A DNA stretch of 64,000 nt. Source: Pomphorhynchus laevis (taxonomy: Eukaryota; Acanthocephala; Palaeacanthocephala; Echinorhynchida; Pomphorhynchidae). A model generated the notes under the pieces. The model saw only the letters and a list, made by a program, of their open reading frames with translations, ran no database searches and was not told the DNA's origin. Below, in pieces: positions 12,001-22,700 of the stretch. The DNA is taken from positions 62,001 through 126,000 of the forward strand of contig WNNJ02001234.1 of assembly GCA_012934845.2 (NCBI GenBank). The letters run 5' to 3'. Position 1 is the stretch's first letter; each line of letters begins with the position of its first letter. A program made the position numbers and the translations under genes.

Positions 12001-12552
12001 AAACTGAAGCTAATACAAATATAATACCATGAACAATTTATAAAAAAATTATACTTATTTATAATATTTATAATTATTTTATTACTGAAACCTGATTTTT
12101 ATCTTTCATATTAATCTTTTTAAGTTATTTAAATAATTATAATATTTATTACTAGGTATTACAAATCTTAAGTTTAAGCCTGCCTACAATCCATATACGG
12201 AGCCCAGCTTGGAGATATTTTGTTATCATGAAGGCAAGAAATGTTTTTAGAGGAGTGTTTATAACTTTTATTTATATGTGATAGGATTAAAGAAATTAAT
12301 TGAGGTTGGTAATTCTGGTATATTCCGACCCGAGATGCTGCGACCAATGGGGTTCCCACCTGAAATTAAGGTAATTGCATGGGGACTGTCTCTCGAGAGG
12401 TAAGACATAATATCTGATATTTGTGTCAAAATTACAATAAATTTAGACCGGCAATGATATTATCAGGTGTTTCAAATATCCGAGATCTAATTGGTCACAA
12501 GGTTGATTTACAAATGTGCCGAAACACACCTTTTTGTAATTACGGTTATTGA
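1..12552 (+). CDS. FARSA: Phenylalanyl-tRNA synthetase alpha subunit, 13 exons, 5' end off the window
   Basis: Charges tRNA-Phe in the cytosol as the catalytic alpha chain of the alpha2beta2 enzyme. Exons read by homology and splice sites: 1-151, 2770-2907, 2964-3056, 4049-4179, 4683-4775, 4840-4968, 5016-5131, 6644-6728, 8727-8826, 8873-9047, 12156-12233, 12285-12399, 12447-12552 (TGA). All phases join cleanly and give at least 502 residues, against 508 in human. Diagnostic class II stretches are [16 protein letters not shown] (exon 7), [19 protein letters not shown] and [10 protein letters not shown] (exon 10), [12 protein letters not shown] (exon 11), [12 protein letters not shown] (exon 12) and HKVDLQM (exon 13). 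The N-terminal winged-helix part is in exons 1-4. The start codon should lie about ten codons left of position 1. Six introns are 46-64 nt, the others 0.5-3.1 kb and repeat-filled. Intron 11 is GC-AG. Looks intact. Confidence 0.96.
300..600. repeat. Degenerate AT-rich repeats in FARSA intron 1
   Basis: Bases 300-360 hold an imperfect palindromic run of ATATCAATTAAATATTTAAT type. From about 420 a degenerate motif close to AGATTATTTTAATCT recurs every 20-35 bases. Nothing coding is visible between 152 and the hammerhead array at 915. Confidence 0.5.
954..1032 (-). ncRNA. Type III hammerhead ribozyme, unit 1
   Basis: Read on the minus strand: stem III 5' arm TGCCGT, cleavage base C, stem I 5' arm TGCTAGT, extended stem I (CCTCC with GGAGG, then CTGC with GCAG, loop ATCCA), stem I 3' arm ACTGGCA, core CTGATGA, stem II GTCAT-AGTA-ATGAC, core GAAA, stem III 3' arm ending ACGGCA. 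Stem III is 6 perfect pairs, stem II 5 perfect pairs, lower stem I 7 pairs with one G-U. Every core base of the family is present. Predicted cleavage follows GTC, between minus-strand bases pairing with 1026 and 1025. The open end is stem III, hence type III. Confidence 0.93.
1261..1339 (-). ncRNA. Type III hammerhead ribozyme, unit 2
   Basis: Same 79-nt sequence as in unit 1, shifted by 307 bp. Core CTGATGA and GAAA, all three stems and the GTC cleavage site are intact. Confidence 0.93.
1568..1646 (-). ncRNA. Type III hammerhead ribozyme, unit 3
   Basis: Same 79-nt sequence as in units 1 and 2, 307 bp further. Core and all three stems intact. Confidence 0.93.
1875..1953 (-). ncRNA. Type III hammerhead ribozyme, unit 4
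   Basis: Fourth 307-bp unit. Sequence, core and stems are as in the other complete units. Confidence 0.93.
2182..2260 (-). ncRNA. Type III hammerhead ribozyme, unit 5
   Basis: Last complete unit, intact as in units 1-4. Confidence 0.93.
2489..2534 (-). ncRNA. Truncated, dead hammerhead at the array edge
   Basis: The partial sixth unit stops inside stem I, so the cleavage-site strand is missing. Its core also reads CTGATAA instead of CTGATGA, changing the invariant G of the core. It cannot self-cleave. Confidence 0.85.
3590..3675 (+). ncRNA. Candidate structured RNA element, copy a
   Basis: Outer stem GTCAT (3590-3594) with ATGAC (3671-3675). Inner arm ACTGCTATG pairs with CATATCACT with two mismatches. 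The long loop ends CCGACCTAG, and AACACATG precedes the closing stem. A second copy at 37846-37928 keeps inner segments and loop motifs but has a different, still complementary, outer stem. I do not recognise the family. It lies in FARSA intron 3. Confidence 0.45.
5536..5567 (+). ncRNA. Penelope-type hammerhead remnant
   Basis: CTGAAGATGATA, an 8-base loop, TGTC, then GAGATATTG. This matches the CTGANGA, short stem II, GAAATATTGG pattern seen at 16481 and 18093, with GAAA changed to GAGA. Probably the decayed end of a Penelope-like element in FARSA intron 7. Confidence 0.45.
6029..6509. repeat. Dispersed repeat, copy 1 (second copy 23261-23490)
   Basis: Bases 6029-6178 match 23261-23414, and 6434-6509 match 23417-23490, at high identity by eye. 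The roughly 255 bp between the two blocks here are absent from the other copy. No ORF. Identity of the family unknown. Confidence 0.7.
7068..7667 (+). mobile_element. 3' fragment of an RLE-type LINE in FARSA intron 8
   Basis: Bases 7131-7499 encode the C-terminal endonuclease region found in the large LINE ORFs of the right half: [49 protein letters not shown], then an ILGGTG motif. About 120 residues remain, with no reverse transcriptase. Similar 55-bp stretches flank it (7068-7120 and 7608-7662, ATGTTTTTAAGAACAA), either a preexisting repeat or a duplication linked to insertion. Confidence 0.8.
8178..8312. mobile_element. Foldback (MITE-like) element
   Basis: 26-bp inverted arms at 8178-8203 and 8287-8312 (CTTCTGACTGTGGCACGACA and its near-complement, two mismatches), with a smaller hairpin inside. 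No coding capacity. In FARSA intron 8. Confidence 0.7.
9335..10109 (-). mobile_element. Decayed APE-type LINE fragment in FARSA intron 10
   Basis: Three minus-strand pieces follow the order of the ORF2 at 60014-62848: [18 protein letters not shown] with a following SKAF (reverse transcriptase, 10109-9879), [20 protein letters not shown] and TAVCVLSKL (9775-9557), and [19 protein letters not shown] (about 9415-9335), which matches the RPLIWRLSIHGFHDNYC end of the intact copy. Large internal parts are missing, so it is a pseudogene fragment. Confidence 0.75.
10134..10222. repeat. AT dinucleotide-rich microsatellite
   Basis: Almost pure alternating A and T (TATATAATATATAAT type) in FARSA intron 10. 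Bases 10230-10930 next to it show no recognisable feature. Confidence 0.7.
10954..11250 (+). mobile_element. APE-type LINE 3' fragment (plus orientation)
   Basis: Encodes [40 protein letters not shown] and [17 protein letters not shown]. It matches the post-catalytic part of the LINE ORFs at 47468-48382 and 60014-62848 (for example LARCQARFLKHIVGVSNKCS-like residues there). The upstream reverse transcriptase is absent. Opposite orientation to the neighbouring fragment at 9335-10109. Confidence 0.75.
11718..11842 (-). pseudogene. Isolated exon of a UCP-like mitochondrial carrier (SLC25A14/A30 type)
   Basis: Minus-strand reading [20 protein letters not shown], then [20 protein letters not shown] and F. 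This matches GV(I/V)PTAQRAAIVVGVELPVYD...THF of inner-membrane carriers of the uncoupling-protein group, spanning a matrix loop and the following helix. An AG acceptor (TTAAG) and a GTATGC donor bound it, so it looks like a complete exon. No other carrier exon is visible in this intron on either strand. It could be a nested-gene exon with partners far away, but a transposed or duplicated exon fragment is more likely. Confidence 0.65.
11894..11938. repeat. Perfect 20-bp palindrome
   Basis: CTATAGAGTCCAAAGAAACC, a TTTTT loop, then its exact complement. Foldback in FARSA intron 10, possibly the core of a tiny MITE. Confidence 0.75.
12234..12284 (+). other. GC-AG minor-type intron 11 of FARSA (51 nt)
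   Basis: The donor reads AAG/GCAAGA instead of GT. Only this boundary keeps the conserved reading [21 protein letters not shown], with the split Gly codon completed by the next exon after TGATAG. GC donors with a strong AG/GCAAG context are a known spliceosomal variant. Confidence 0.85.
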
Positions 12553-13797
12553 ACTGCAAATCTGTATCTTAAATTGTTTGTAACTTTTGAGAAAATGTTT
12601 TGCCCTTTTACTTATACCGTTTCAAATTTAAATGCTAATATATTTAATAACTTAAAGTTTTATTTACTTAAAATATAAATGTATATTTTAATTTAAAAGT
12701 TAAACGCTTGCAAAGTTTATGGTTACAATAATTATTATGGTTACTATACAATTACTCGACATCATTTATATATATAATCAATATACCTGAAAAGATATTT
12801 TCAGGTATATTGCAATAGTAATATACTATTGCAAGATTTTATTTTAACACTTTTTCCATATACGTCATCACATATATAAACTAACATCATTTTACAAAAA
12901 AATAAATTCAAATTTACTCTATTATTTAAGTTAAGTTTGAATTAATTTAATTATAAATTAAGTTTAGCTTACGTTTATATCCTCTTTTAAGATTTAATTT
13001 TGTTCATGAATATTTTAAACTTAAAATAAAAAACAATTCCAAAGCATTTGGTCATTTTATTATTAATAAAGTGAAGTTGAGCAAATATATCATTATTAGC
13101 TCGCAAATATATTACCAAATATAATTATAATTAAATTTAATTATAATTAAATATTATTAAATTATAATTAAATATATTCAAAATGTTAATAAGCGTACTG
13201 ATAACAACCGTGGCACTTTTACAAATGCCATACAAAACATTATATTTATAAAGGGGCAAATATCTTGAGACAGTAATAGCTTTCGAACGAGAATTATCAT
13301 CAATCATGTTAAGATTTTGAAAAATTCTTATTAGTGAGCATTGCCCATCAGTGCTCAACAAAGTCTTTGGTTTATGAAAATGGAACAATGCAAAACTAAT
13401 GCAAGATTTTATATTGTAATGTTTTGACCGAATTTATTTGTTCAATCACTTAACTGAGGCTACATATTTTGTACTACAAATAAATTAAAAAACAGAACTT
13501 TATTCAAATAAATTTAAATTATTTAAAATTATTTAAAATTACTTAAATTCCATAATTGTTTAATGGAACCAGAGAGTCGTGACATTTAATTAACGTATAA
13601 CACAATATGTAAAACAGTGCAAATGAGATAAAAACTGATTCAAATTAAACTAAATAAAAATGTAGTTTTATAATTCATTTTTACATCTAAATATAATTAA
13701 AATGTACTTTGTTTTCAATAAGACTTAAAAGTTTAATCTATTATTTACAAGCTTTTCGTTTTGTATTTTATCGTTTTGTTTTATTCTTGTGCTAAAG
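12553..13797. other. FARSA-DCAF7 intergenic region
   Basis: AT-rich. Contains two adjacent short foldbacks at about 12779-12834 (TATACCTGAAAA with its complement, and TTGCAATAGTA with its complement). A minus-strand open frame of 83 codons at 13137-13388 has slightly higher GC but no recognisable domain and no evident splice partners. No promoter motif of DCAF7 stands out. Confidence 0.5.
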
Positions 13798-16700
13798 ATG
13801 ACTAAGCCACAATCCACTGAATTTATTAAACACTATGATGCAGCCGAGCAGTTATACGCTATGAATTGGTCTCAAAGACCCGATCATAAATTTCGTATAG
13901 GTTTCTGTCAATGTTTAGATGAAGCACGTAACCAGGTACTATTTAGCAAAGCGTTACTATTTCTCTAGAAAAACTAACGCTACTAGATAGAGGTTATTGA
14001 ATTTGATAGTAACGGAGACAGCAACGTCTGCTGCAGTATCAATAATGGATTTCCGGCTACAAAATTAATGTTTATTCCTGATGAAGTTAGTAACGGTTTA
14101 TTATAAATATAAAACTAAACGCTTTGAAAATTTAAGAAATTTATTAATCTAAATGTCAATTGTTTTCAATTAACTTGTTTTAAACGTCTAGATTCCGAAC
14201 AATTGATTTTCAATTTTACGGTTTATTTTAAATTTCATATCGATTGATTCTTTGCTAGCCATTTGTTCCTCTAAAGCCATTTTGTTTAGTGGTTTATGAT
14301 ATCATACTTTGTTTAGTTTGCTAACTAGAAACATTCCACATATGACAGAAAATCAGAATTTAGCATTCAAACCTTGCATTAATGTTTAATTCCATGTTTA
14401 CTATTTACTATTTAATTGCACAATTATAATGCTCTATAAAAATTTGAACTTTTAATTTTATATATAATGAGCAATATACTTACTTATATAATGAGCAAGC
14501 ATCTTGAAAAATGTTTTTACAACCATTCATTAAATATAATGATGAATTTCGATAATTCTTTTGACTGTTTGACCAATTCGTTTGTTCGAGCAAATTATTC
14601 AAACATATCAATTCAGAGTTGATTAAGCATATCAATTCTTAATTCATTAATCAAATCAATTCTGAATTGATTAAACATATTCATCATACAGATTTTTGAT
14701 TCGTTCAATCAATTCATTTGATGATTTATAAAAATAAGAGCGAGTAACAAAATTTAAATTTTTGATTCTATAGAATCAAAATCACTACAATTAAGTACTG
14801 ATTACTATTTTGTTAGTTTAAATAACTATTATTAAATATTTAATTACATAATTTTAATATTTACATTAAATTTCGATATTTAATTGATTTATAACTTTGC
14901 AATTTTAATTTATATTTCTTTCTTAAATATCAAATTTGTAAATTTATAATATTTTACAATTTTAATTATTATATTACAATAACTATTTTCGCAAACTTAT
15001 ATTATATCATTTATTTTAAATTTTAACTTGATATAAATATAAATTGTATAAAATATTATATTCATATTTATTATTTATCTTTATTTATATATCGTAAAAA
15101 ATAAGTAGACTCACTTAGAAATTTTTTTACTTTTAAAATGTATTCAATTGTAAAAGAATACTTCTCTAGTGATAAATTCTCTAAAGAATTTAAAAACTTA
15201 AACTTAAATTTATATTGGAAATTTAAATTTTAACTTGAAACTATAAAATATATAGTATATATTTTATAGTTAAAACTATAACATTTTAACTATAAAATCT
15301 TTATTTTTTATTTATCTTTATATTTTATTTATATAGAGTATAAAATAAGTAGACACAGGTATATGATCTGATTCGTTGACTTTCAATTATACCTGATCCT
15401 TCCTAAATATTTAAAATACAGACCAGGATGGATATATTTCTTACATCGTATCTTAGTAGACTTGGTAAAGTTACCGTTAATCCCCAAAGATGCAACATTT
15501 TCTCGTGATTCCTAGAATGTTTTGTAATCGCTTGTGGACAAATTAAGCTTATACACCGTCTGTTATTTATTAGTCAACTCGTAAAAATTGGCTTTTATTT
15601 GAAATTTTAACTTGATATAAATATAAATTGTATAAAATCTTATATAATTATTTATTATTTATCTTTATTTTTATTTATATATCGTATAAAATAAGTAGAC
15701 AATGGTATCTGATATGATTTATCTTATATTTACATAAATTCTACTATTGAAAGACACGATCGATATCAAAATCGATATTATAACAACATTTATAGTATTA
15801 ATTCTGGGATTAATAACTTTCTACATTTTTATAATTATTTAACTTGATTTTTAATTTATATAATTTTTATAAAATACACAGACTCAGTTATCCGATCTGA
15901 TTTTTAAATCAGATCGTAACTGCATCAAATTCAATAAAGTTATTTTATCTTAATTTTATTATTAAGTTAAGTTTTAAAATTTATTAACACAATAATTTAA
16001 ATTTACAAAAAATTGAAACTTCTTTTGAAAATGAAAATACGTTAATAAATACTTATCTGATTTAGGGCTATTGGTCATTCATTTATTTGAAGTTTCTTAT
16101 ACTTCAATAAGAAAACCTTTTTATTGCAAACCCTCAATAAAATAATTTTATAAAACTTTAATTCACTAACTATTTATTTCATATGGTTCGGCAGGCAGCT
16201 GGCCAGACCACAACAATAGAAAAACTAAAGCTAATATTCGGCATTATTTCGTGCATATGTACACTATCTTAGTATTCTACAGAGTGTAAAGAGTAAAGAA
16301 AATATCTCTAATGTTTAAATCGAAAATCTCTGATTTTAAACCAGTGGTTTAAAATAGTTTTTTTACTAATGGTTTATTATGGTTTTAAAAGTGTTAATAC
16401 CTTTGACTTGTTTGTTTTTTGTAATTGTTTATTGTTCTTTGTGATTGGTTCTTGTTTTTTACGTGGTGTTAAACTAATTTCTGATGATAATAGCAGCATC
16501 TATTGAAATATTGGACTGGCAATTTTTCTCGAAGAATACAAGTTTCTTTGATTCTATACTATAATAAAGTATAATAATTTCAATTGAAAGAAACGGATAT
16601 TTTCAAAAATAATAAACGGATGTTTTTAAAATATCATTTAATGTTCTACTAACGACGACATCTAAAAATGTTAATCTATAATCTAATTATATTGTCCACT

Positions 16701-19700
16701 GAATATTTTCGTCAAAACAATTTATTGCTCTTAAAATGTCCTGTACATCAATTGTGATATTACAAATAGCAAACGTATCATCGACATATCTAATCCGTAT
16801 AACAATTCCATTTATCTTAGTGATATTATTTAATTCCCAATTTCTCAGATATAATTCACTAATAAGGGGTGCTAGAGGAGTTCCCATTGCGAGACCATCA
16901 TTTTGTTCATATACATCATCATTAAATTTAAAAATTGTTTTAAGTTTAATTCGTTCTCTTAAATTTTAAATTCCACTCGTTCTCTTAGTCTCTCAGTGAT
17001 TCCTATCATGCACTTCTTCGGCCTCATCTCAACCTACTATGTAGGTTGAGATGAGATCAATGCTTGATCGCTTTTCATCGTCTTACAATATCAATCCCAA
17101 TGATTATTTTAAATAGTTGATAATGATCTATTATTGATAAATAATTATTGGAGCTGGATTAAATAAGAGAGGATTATTTTTGATATTTCGCTAACTTCTG
17201 TTAGCATCTTCAGAAAATTACTAGAAAGCATTTTTAATTGCCCATGATTGAAAACCGTTCTAATATAATTCTAAGTATCTTATTATTTGTTTCAAGTTCA
17301 TTTATATCGGTGACAATAATCTTACTTCGTAAAACAAAAGAATTGGCAGCAGATATTTTCCAAGATGTTGGGACATTGGTATTCCACGAAACAATATTTA
17401 AATTATTTGAATTTTTATAATAAACGGATGTTTTTAAAATATCTTTTAATGTTCTACTAACGACATCTAAAAATTTTAATCTATAATCTAATTCTAATTG
17501 TTCACTGAATATTTTCATCGAAACCACAGATATGTCCTGTACATCAATTGTGTTATTACAAATAGCAAACGTATCATCGACATCCATAGTATTATACTAT
17601 GTATTATAGTATTAATATTATATAATATTATATTTTCGTAATATTATAGTTTAGTATTATATCGGTCAATCTGGATAGGGATAGGAAATCCTCATCTCAC
17701 AACATAAAAAACATGATAATATGATAGGTGTTTAAACACATCATATAAGGCCTCTATTCTATAGTATGAAAGTCATTACCTTTCGCATATTATACAGGAG
17801 ACTTATTTTATACAAAAATAATGCCTTGGTGTCTAATTATAAAACAGATTTTATAATATATTTAATATCCTATAATATCTTAGTTTTGATTAATTGTATA
17901 TTTTTTAATTTGGTTAATGTCTTTGACTTGTTCGTTTTTGTGATTGTTTCTTGTTTTTTTCACTACCATTGACAAATTTTATTTGATGTGTGTTAGTTTC
18001 TTGTACAACTTTTTTCTTTCGTTGATGTTTTTAAGTGTTGCACGATAAAACTTTTGTATATAAAACTTTTACATTGTGTGAAACAGTAGTTCCTGACGAT
18101 GATAGCAGCATCTATTGAAATATTGGACTGTCAATTTTTTCTCGATTCCATAATATAATAAATGATTAAAAAACTAGAATGTTTTGTTTTTTATATCAAT
18201 TATTAGTTGAATATTCTTATATGAAATAGCGTATATAATTTAAGCATAATGTGTAAAGATAATGATTCTACCGATATTGAATTTTAATTTAAAATTATTA
18301 AAATTTAGATTTATTGGAATTTAATATTAATTTGGTTATAATTGATAAAACTTTAAAAAACTTTGAATCTAAAATTTAAATACTTGTGTAATGAAACAAT
18401 CAAACAAAATTAAATAATTTGGTTGGTTAGCACGACAAAGATTAAAATAATAATAATTTATAAAATAATTTAATTTATGTTACTTTATTAATCAAAATAA
18501 ATTAATTTATTAAAATTGCCAAACGATTATCTATTATATTAGAATAGAACATACCCTTGTACTACAAACGCGGACAATTTTTTGGAATGATAAATTATAC
18601 CGATAATTATCGTTAGCTTTAAGAATTAAAGCGAATGATGACGATGGTTATTTAGGGTGAATTACATCTTGATTTTTAATTTTATTAATTGATGTTTTTA
18701 ACTTTTGTCTTATTAACAAATCAAATTAGTAATTTGGTTTAATTAACAAACCAACCAAAGAAGCGTTTAAGTAAATTTCTCGTTTTGGAATTCGAACATA
18801 ACGTATCAGTGATCAAAAACGTTCCAAACGTGTGTTCATTTGCTTTCACAGAATCTAATCTTTCCTGATTTATTTATTGCAACCGACAACTTCTTACGAA
18901 TCTACAAAATTGAAAACAATTCATCAATTGAAATCGAATGCAAATTAAAAAATGTATTTAATAATGCGTTATGTATATTTCTCTAATTTTCTGATCTTAA
19001 GATGAAAGAGCCCAAATATTCAGCGTCTCTCACTTCTTGTGATTGGAATCCTATTGACAAAAATTTAATTGCTACGTCAAGCATCGATAGTACTTGCACT
19101 ATTTGGGATATACAGGTAAACATTTTGAGTATCTCAGTTATAGTTATAAAATTAATATAAAATTTATTAATTAATAAAGAATAGTTTATTTATTTTCTTT
19201 ATAAATTTCTTCTTTACATTTTATCAGTTTTATATAACTATATCGTTAACTCATATCTTATGAATGAGAATAAGATATGATATGGGAATTTTTTAGAAAC
19301 GATTCACATTTTTTGCTATCTTTGTCGATAATCTTTCCGTTTAAAATGAAAAAAGTTTATTTTAAATTTTAATAATATTTATATTGCAATAATATAAATA
19401 TAGGAAATAATATTATTTTATCATTTCCTTATAATAATATAGGAAAACAATGCATAAGTGAATATTATATATGTGAATATCCATATGTGAATATTACGAG
19501 CGAATAAACCAATATTTTATAACCAACTTAACGAATTTCAATGAAATCATAAATGATTTCAATTATATTTGAGAAATTTAAGAAATATAATGTACTACTG
19601 TTGGTTTATATATAGGATTGAAGTAACGTGTAGTATAAAAAATAGTCATCAAATTTTAATTTTAATTTTTTTAAATTTTAATAGAATTAATTTATAATTT

Positions 19701-22700
19701 TTTTATTACATCAAATTTTAATGGTAATAACAATGACAGCACAGGTATATCAACTTAAAATTAGATAACTAATGAATGACTGTTTAAATCGATGGTAGTG
19801 CCTTTTCCTACAAATTCTGATTTAATTTGAAATCAGAAATGATCATCAAGTACTGGTGGCATACGGCGTTTGGGTTATAGTTAGGATTAAAGTAGCGTGC
19901 AGAAAAAAATAGTAATCAAAATTTTAATTGATAACTGATGCATTATCGGTACTATAATACATTGAAGAGAATGCACATGATAACTGTCATTATCGGGATG
20001 GCAGGTTCTAAAAAATTTGCCGCATTGCACACAAGTAAAAAAGTTGCCAACCCCTGACCTGCGATATAAAATTCTATACAGTTAAAATACAACCATCAAA
20101 CGATTAAAAAATAAAACCTGAGACTTTGATTATTCTAAAACTTGTAAGATAAAAATCATATTCAAAAATAATATCCCAGAGTAATTTATGTAAACTGAAA
20201 TGACAAACTAAAATCTGACTAACTTTAATAGCAAACATTTGAAAAGTTGCTGAAAGAAACGTCTAGTCGGTCTAGGAAATTGAAAAAAGACGCTTTATAA
20301 GAAGACAATAAAATAATCTTTAATGTATTTTAATTATAATTTTAGTTAAAAAATATTATATTGTTCTGTCCAGAACAATAACATTATCGCCTTAAATACA
20401 CAATTCGAAAATGATTCGCTAAGATCGAACATTAAAAACCTTTCTAATTTTGCTATATGAACTTATATTTATTGACATCTTTATTCATCAAAATAATTTT
20501 ATTTATTTTAAAACTCTTTAAGTGTTTAAATTCTGACTAGAAATACTTGCTCGGGAAGTTTACTGTTTACTCTTTGTCAATTAATAAGAAATTTTGAATG
20601 AAGCAAGAATAGAACTTTATTTTTATTTGTAATTTAAGTAATCAGATAGACTTTATTAATACTTTAAAAATGTAATTAAAAAACTTTATAATAGAATTTA
20701 TGTCAATAACATACTAATAATGGATTTATTAATAAATACATAATAAATATTTATGATATAAATTCAAATTATATTTATTAAGCAATATTTATTATATACA
20801 AAAATATATAATAAATATAATAAAAATTTATTATTCATTTAAATTAAAATGTGAATTTTAGTTTAATAAAGAATGTATTTGAAGTATCACAATAATTTAT
20901 TTATAAAAAATGAATCTAATTTAAATTTATTAATATATTGACTGTTTGATATCAATATAAAGGCACATCCTAAATGTTTTATTAGCAAACTAATTATTTA
21001 ATTCAAATAATTATCAATTATTTATAATTATCAAGTCAGAAGTGGCTATTCGGTCTAGGAAATTGAAAGGAAAGATGTTATAAGAAGAGAATAGGATAAT
21101 CTTTAATGTTTTTCTAAATTATAAGTTTACATACTTAGAAAATCATCTCTCTTCTACTATGGGTTTTTATTTACATTATATGCAAATAACATACATTTAT
21201 CGAGACTTGATAATCTAATCATAAAGTTTAATCATAAAGTTTAGACGTCCCGAATGCAATTATTAGTAAAAATTGCTAACTCGATAAATATCAAAAATTA
21301 AAATTTAATTATTTAATTATTATTAATAAATATTATTAATAATAATTAATAAATAATCATTATTATTAAATTATATATTTTACTTTAAATTTTTGTTTAT
21401 TAATGTTTACTTTTTTGTTTAAAAATACCAATATAATTGCAATTTTTTAAATTTCAGTTTTATAAGTTCTACTTGAAAGAATTAACTTTCCTTTTTAGCA
21501 CACAACCCGCCTACCTCAGACTTATGTTTAACTTATCAAACATAAGTTTGATAAGTTATTTATTTTTTAAAATAAGTTGAATAAAAAATAAATAAGTTAT
21601 TTTTTTAATAAGTTGGGCCACATCGTATAACTATATTTCCATCGACATTGTGATTTTCAAACAATAATTACTGAAATATGAACAGTAACTTGGATTATAG
21701 AAAGCTTTCATCAATAAACTTGCAGTTAACAGTCGATACAATTCTGTATATTTCAATCAGCTACAAAAACATGAGCTGATCGGAAGAGGTATCTGCCAAA
21801 CTGCTGTAAAAACTATATTTGTTTTCTAAAGTAAAGACAAAGAAATCTTCCGTACTGCCTCTTATATCAGCCGCGTGTATTAGAACAAAGCTGCATAACA
21901 TTATTAATATTTGTAAAAGTATTGCTGCTAGTCATCTGGCTTACATCTCTTGCAATAAGAATATAAATGTCTGTTCCGATACGATTACCTTACATGGATA
22001 ATTTGTTACATTTTACTCTCCTGTTTTTATGTTATTAAAACGATTGGAAACGTGAAAGTTGTTAATGGGAGTCGCCGCGTACAGTTTGTAGCTCACGACA
22101 AAGAATCTCTTGATATTGCCTTTAGTGCAAAGGATCGCAACCTATTTATGACATGCGGAGCAGACGGTACCCTAAGACTCTTTGATTTAAGACATATGCA
22201 CAAGTCATCAGTGGTATACGAGAATCCTGGAAAGATAGCACTTGCCCATTTAGATTGGAATCCGCACAATTCCGATTATGTCGCGACCTTCCCAGCAAGC
22301 TCTACTGACGTATACGCAAAGGGAACATTTGTTTTATTTTAGTAGATTTGATTTAATTAAGGTTTACGTAGTCGATGTCAGGATGCCAGCTGCGAGCGTA
22401 ATGCGAATACCGTCTGGAACTATAAGTTCTATTTCCTGGTCTCAAAATGTAGCCGATCAACTATGTACAGGTGGTAAGCCATTTTATTCTCTGGCTATTT
22501 TTAAGCAATTATTATTACATTCTGCTAGTTTGCTGGAACAGAAACTTTATACTCCTAAGCATTAGAGTTCGGTCACGAAATGTTTTAAATTAATAAATTA
22601 ATAATAGAATCAGTCATTTATTTATGAAGCAATTATATTATCAAACTTACTATTTTTCATAATCGCGTTATATAATTCAAATAGATTTTGTAAAATTTAA

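Noticed and set aside
13137-13388. 83-codon minus-strand frame between FARSA and DCAF7
   Set aside because: Slightly coding-like, but no family, splice partner or promoter could be seen. Mentioned only in the intergenic entry.
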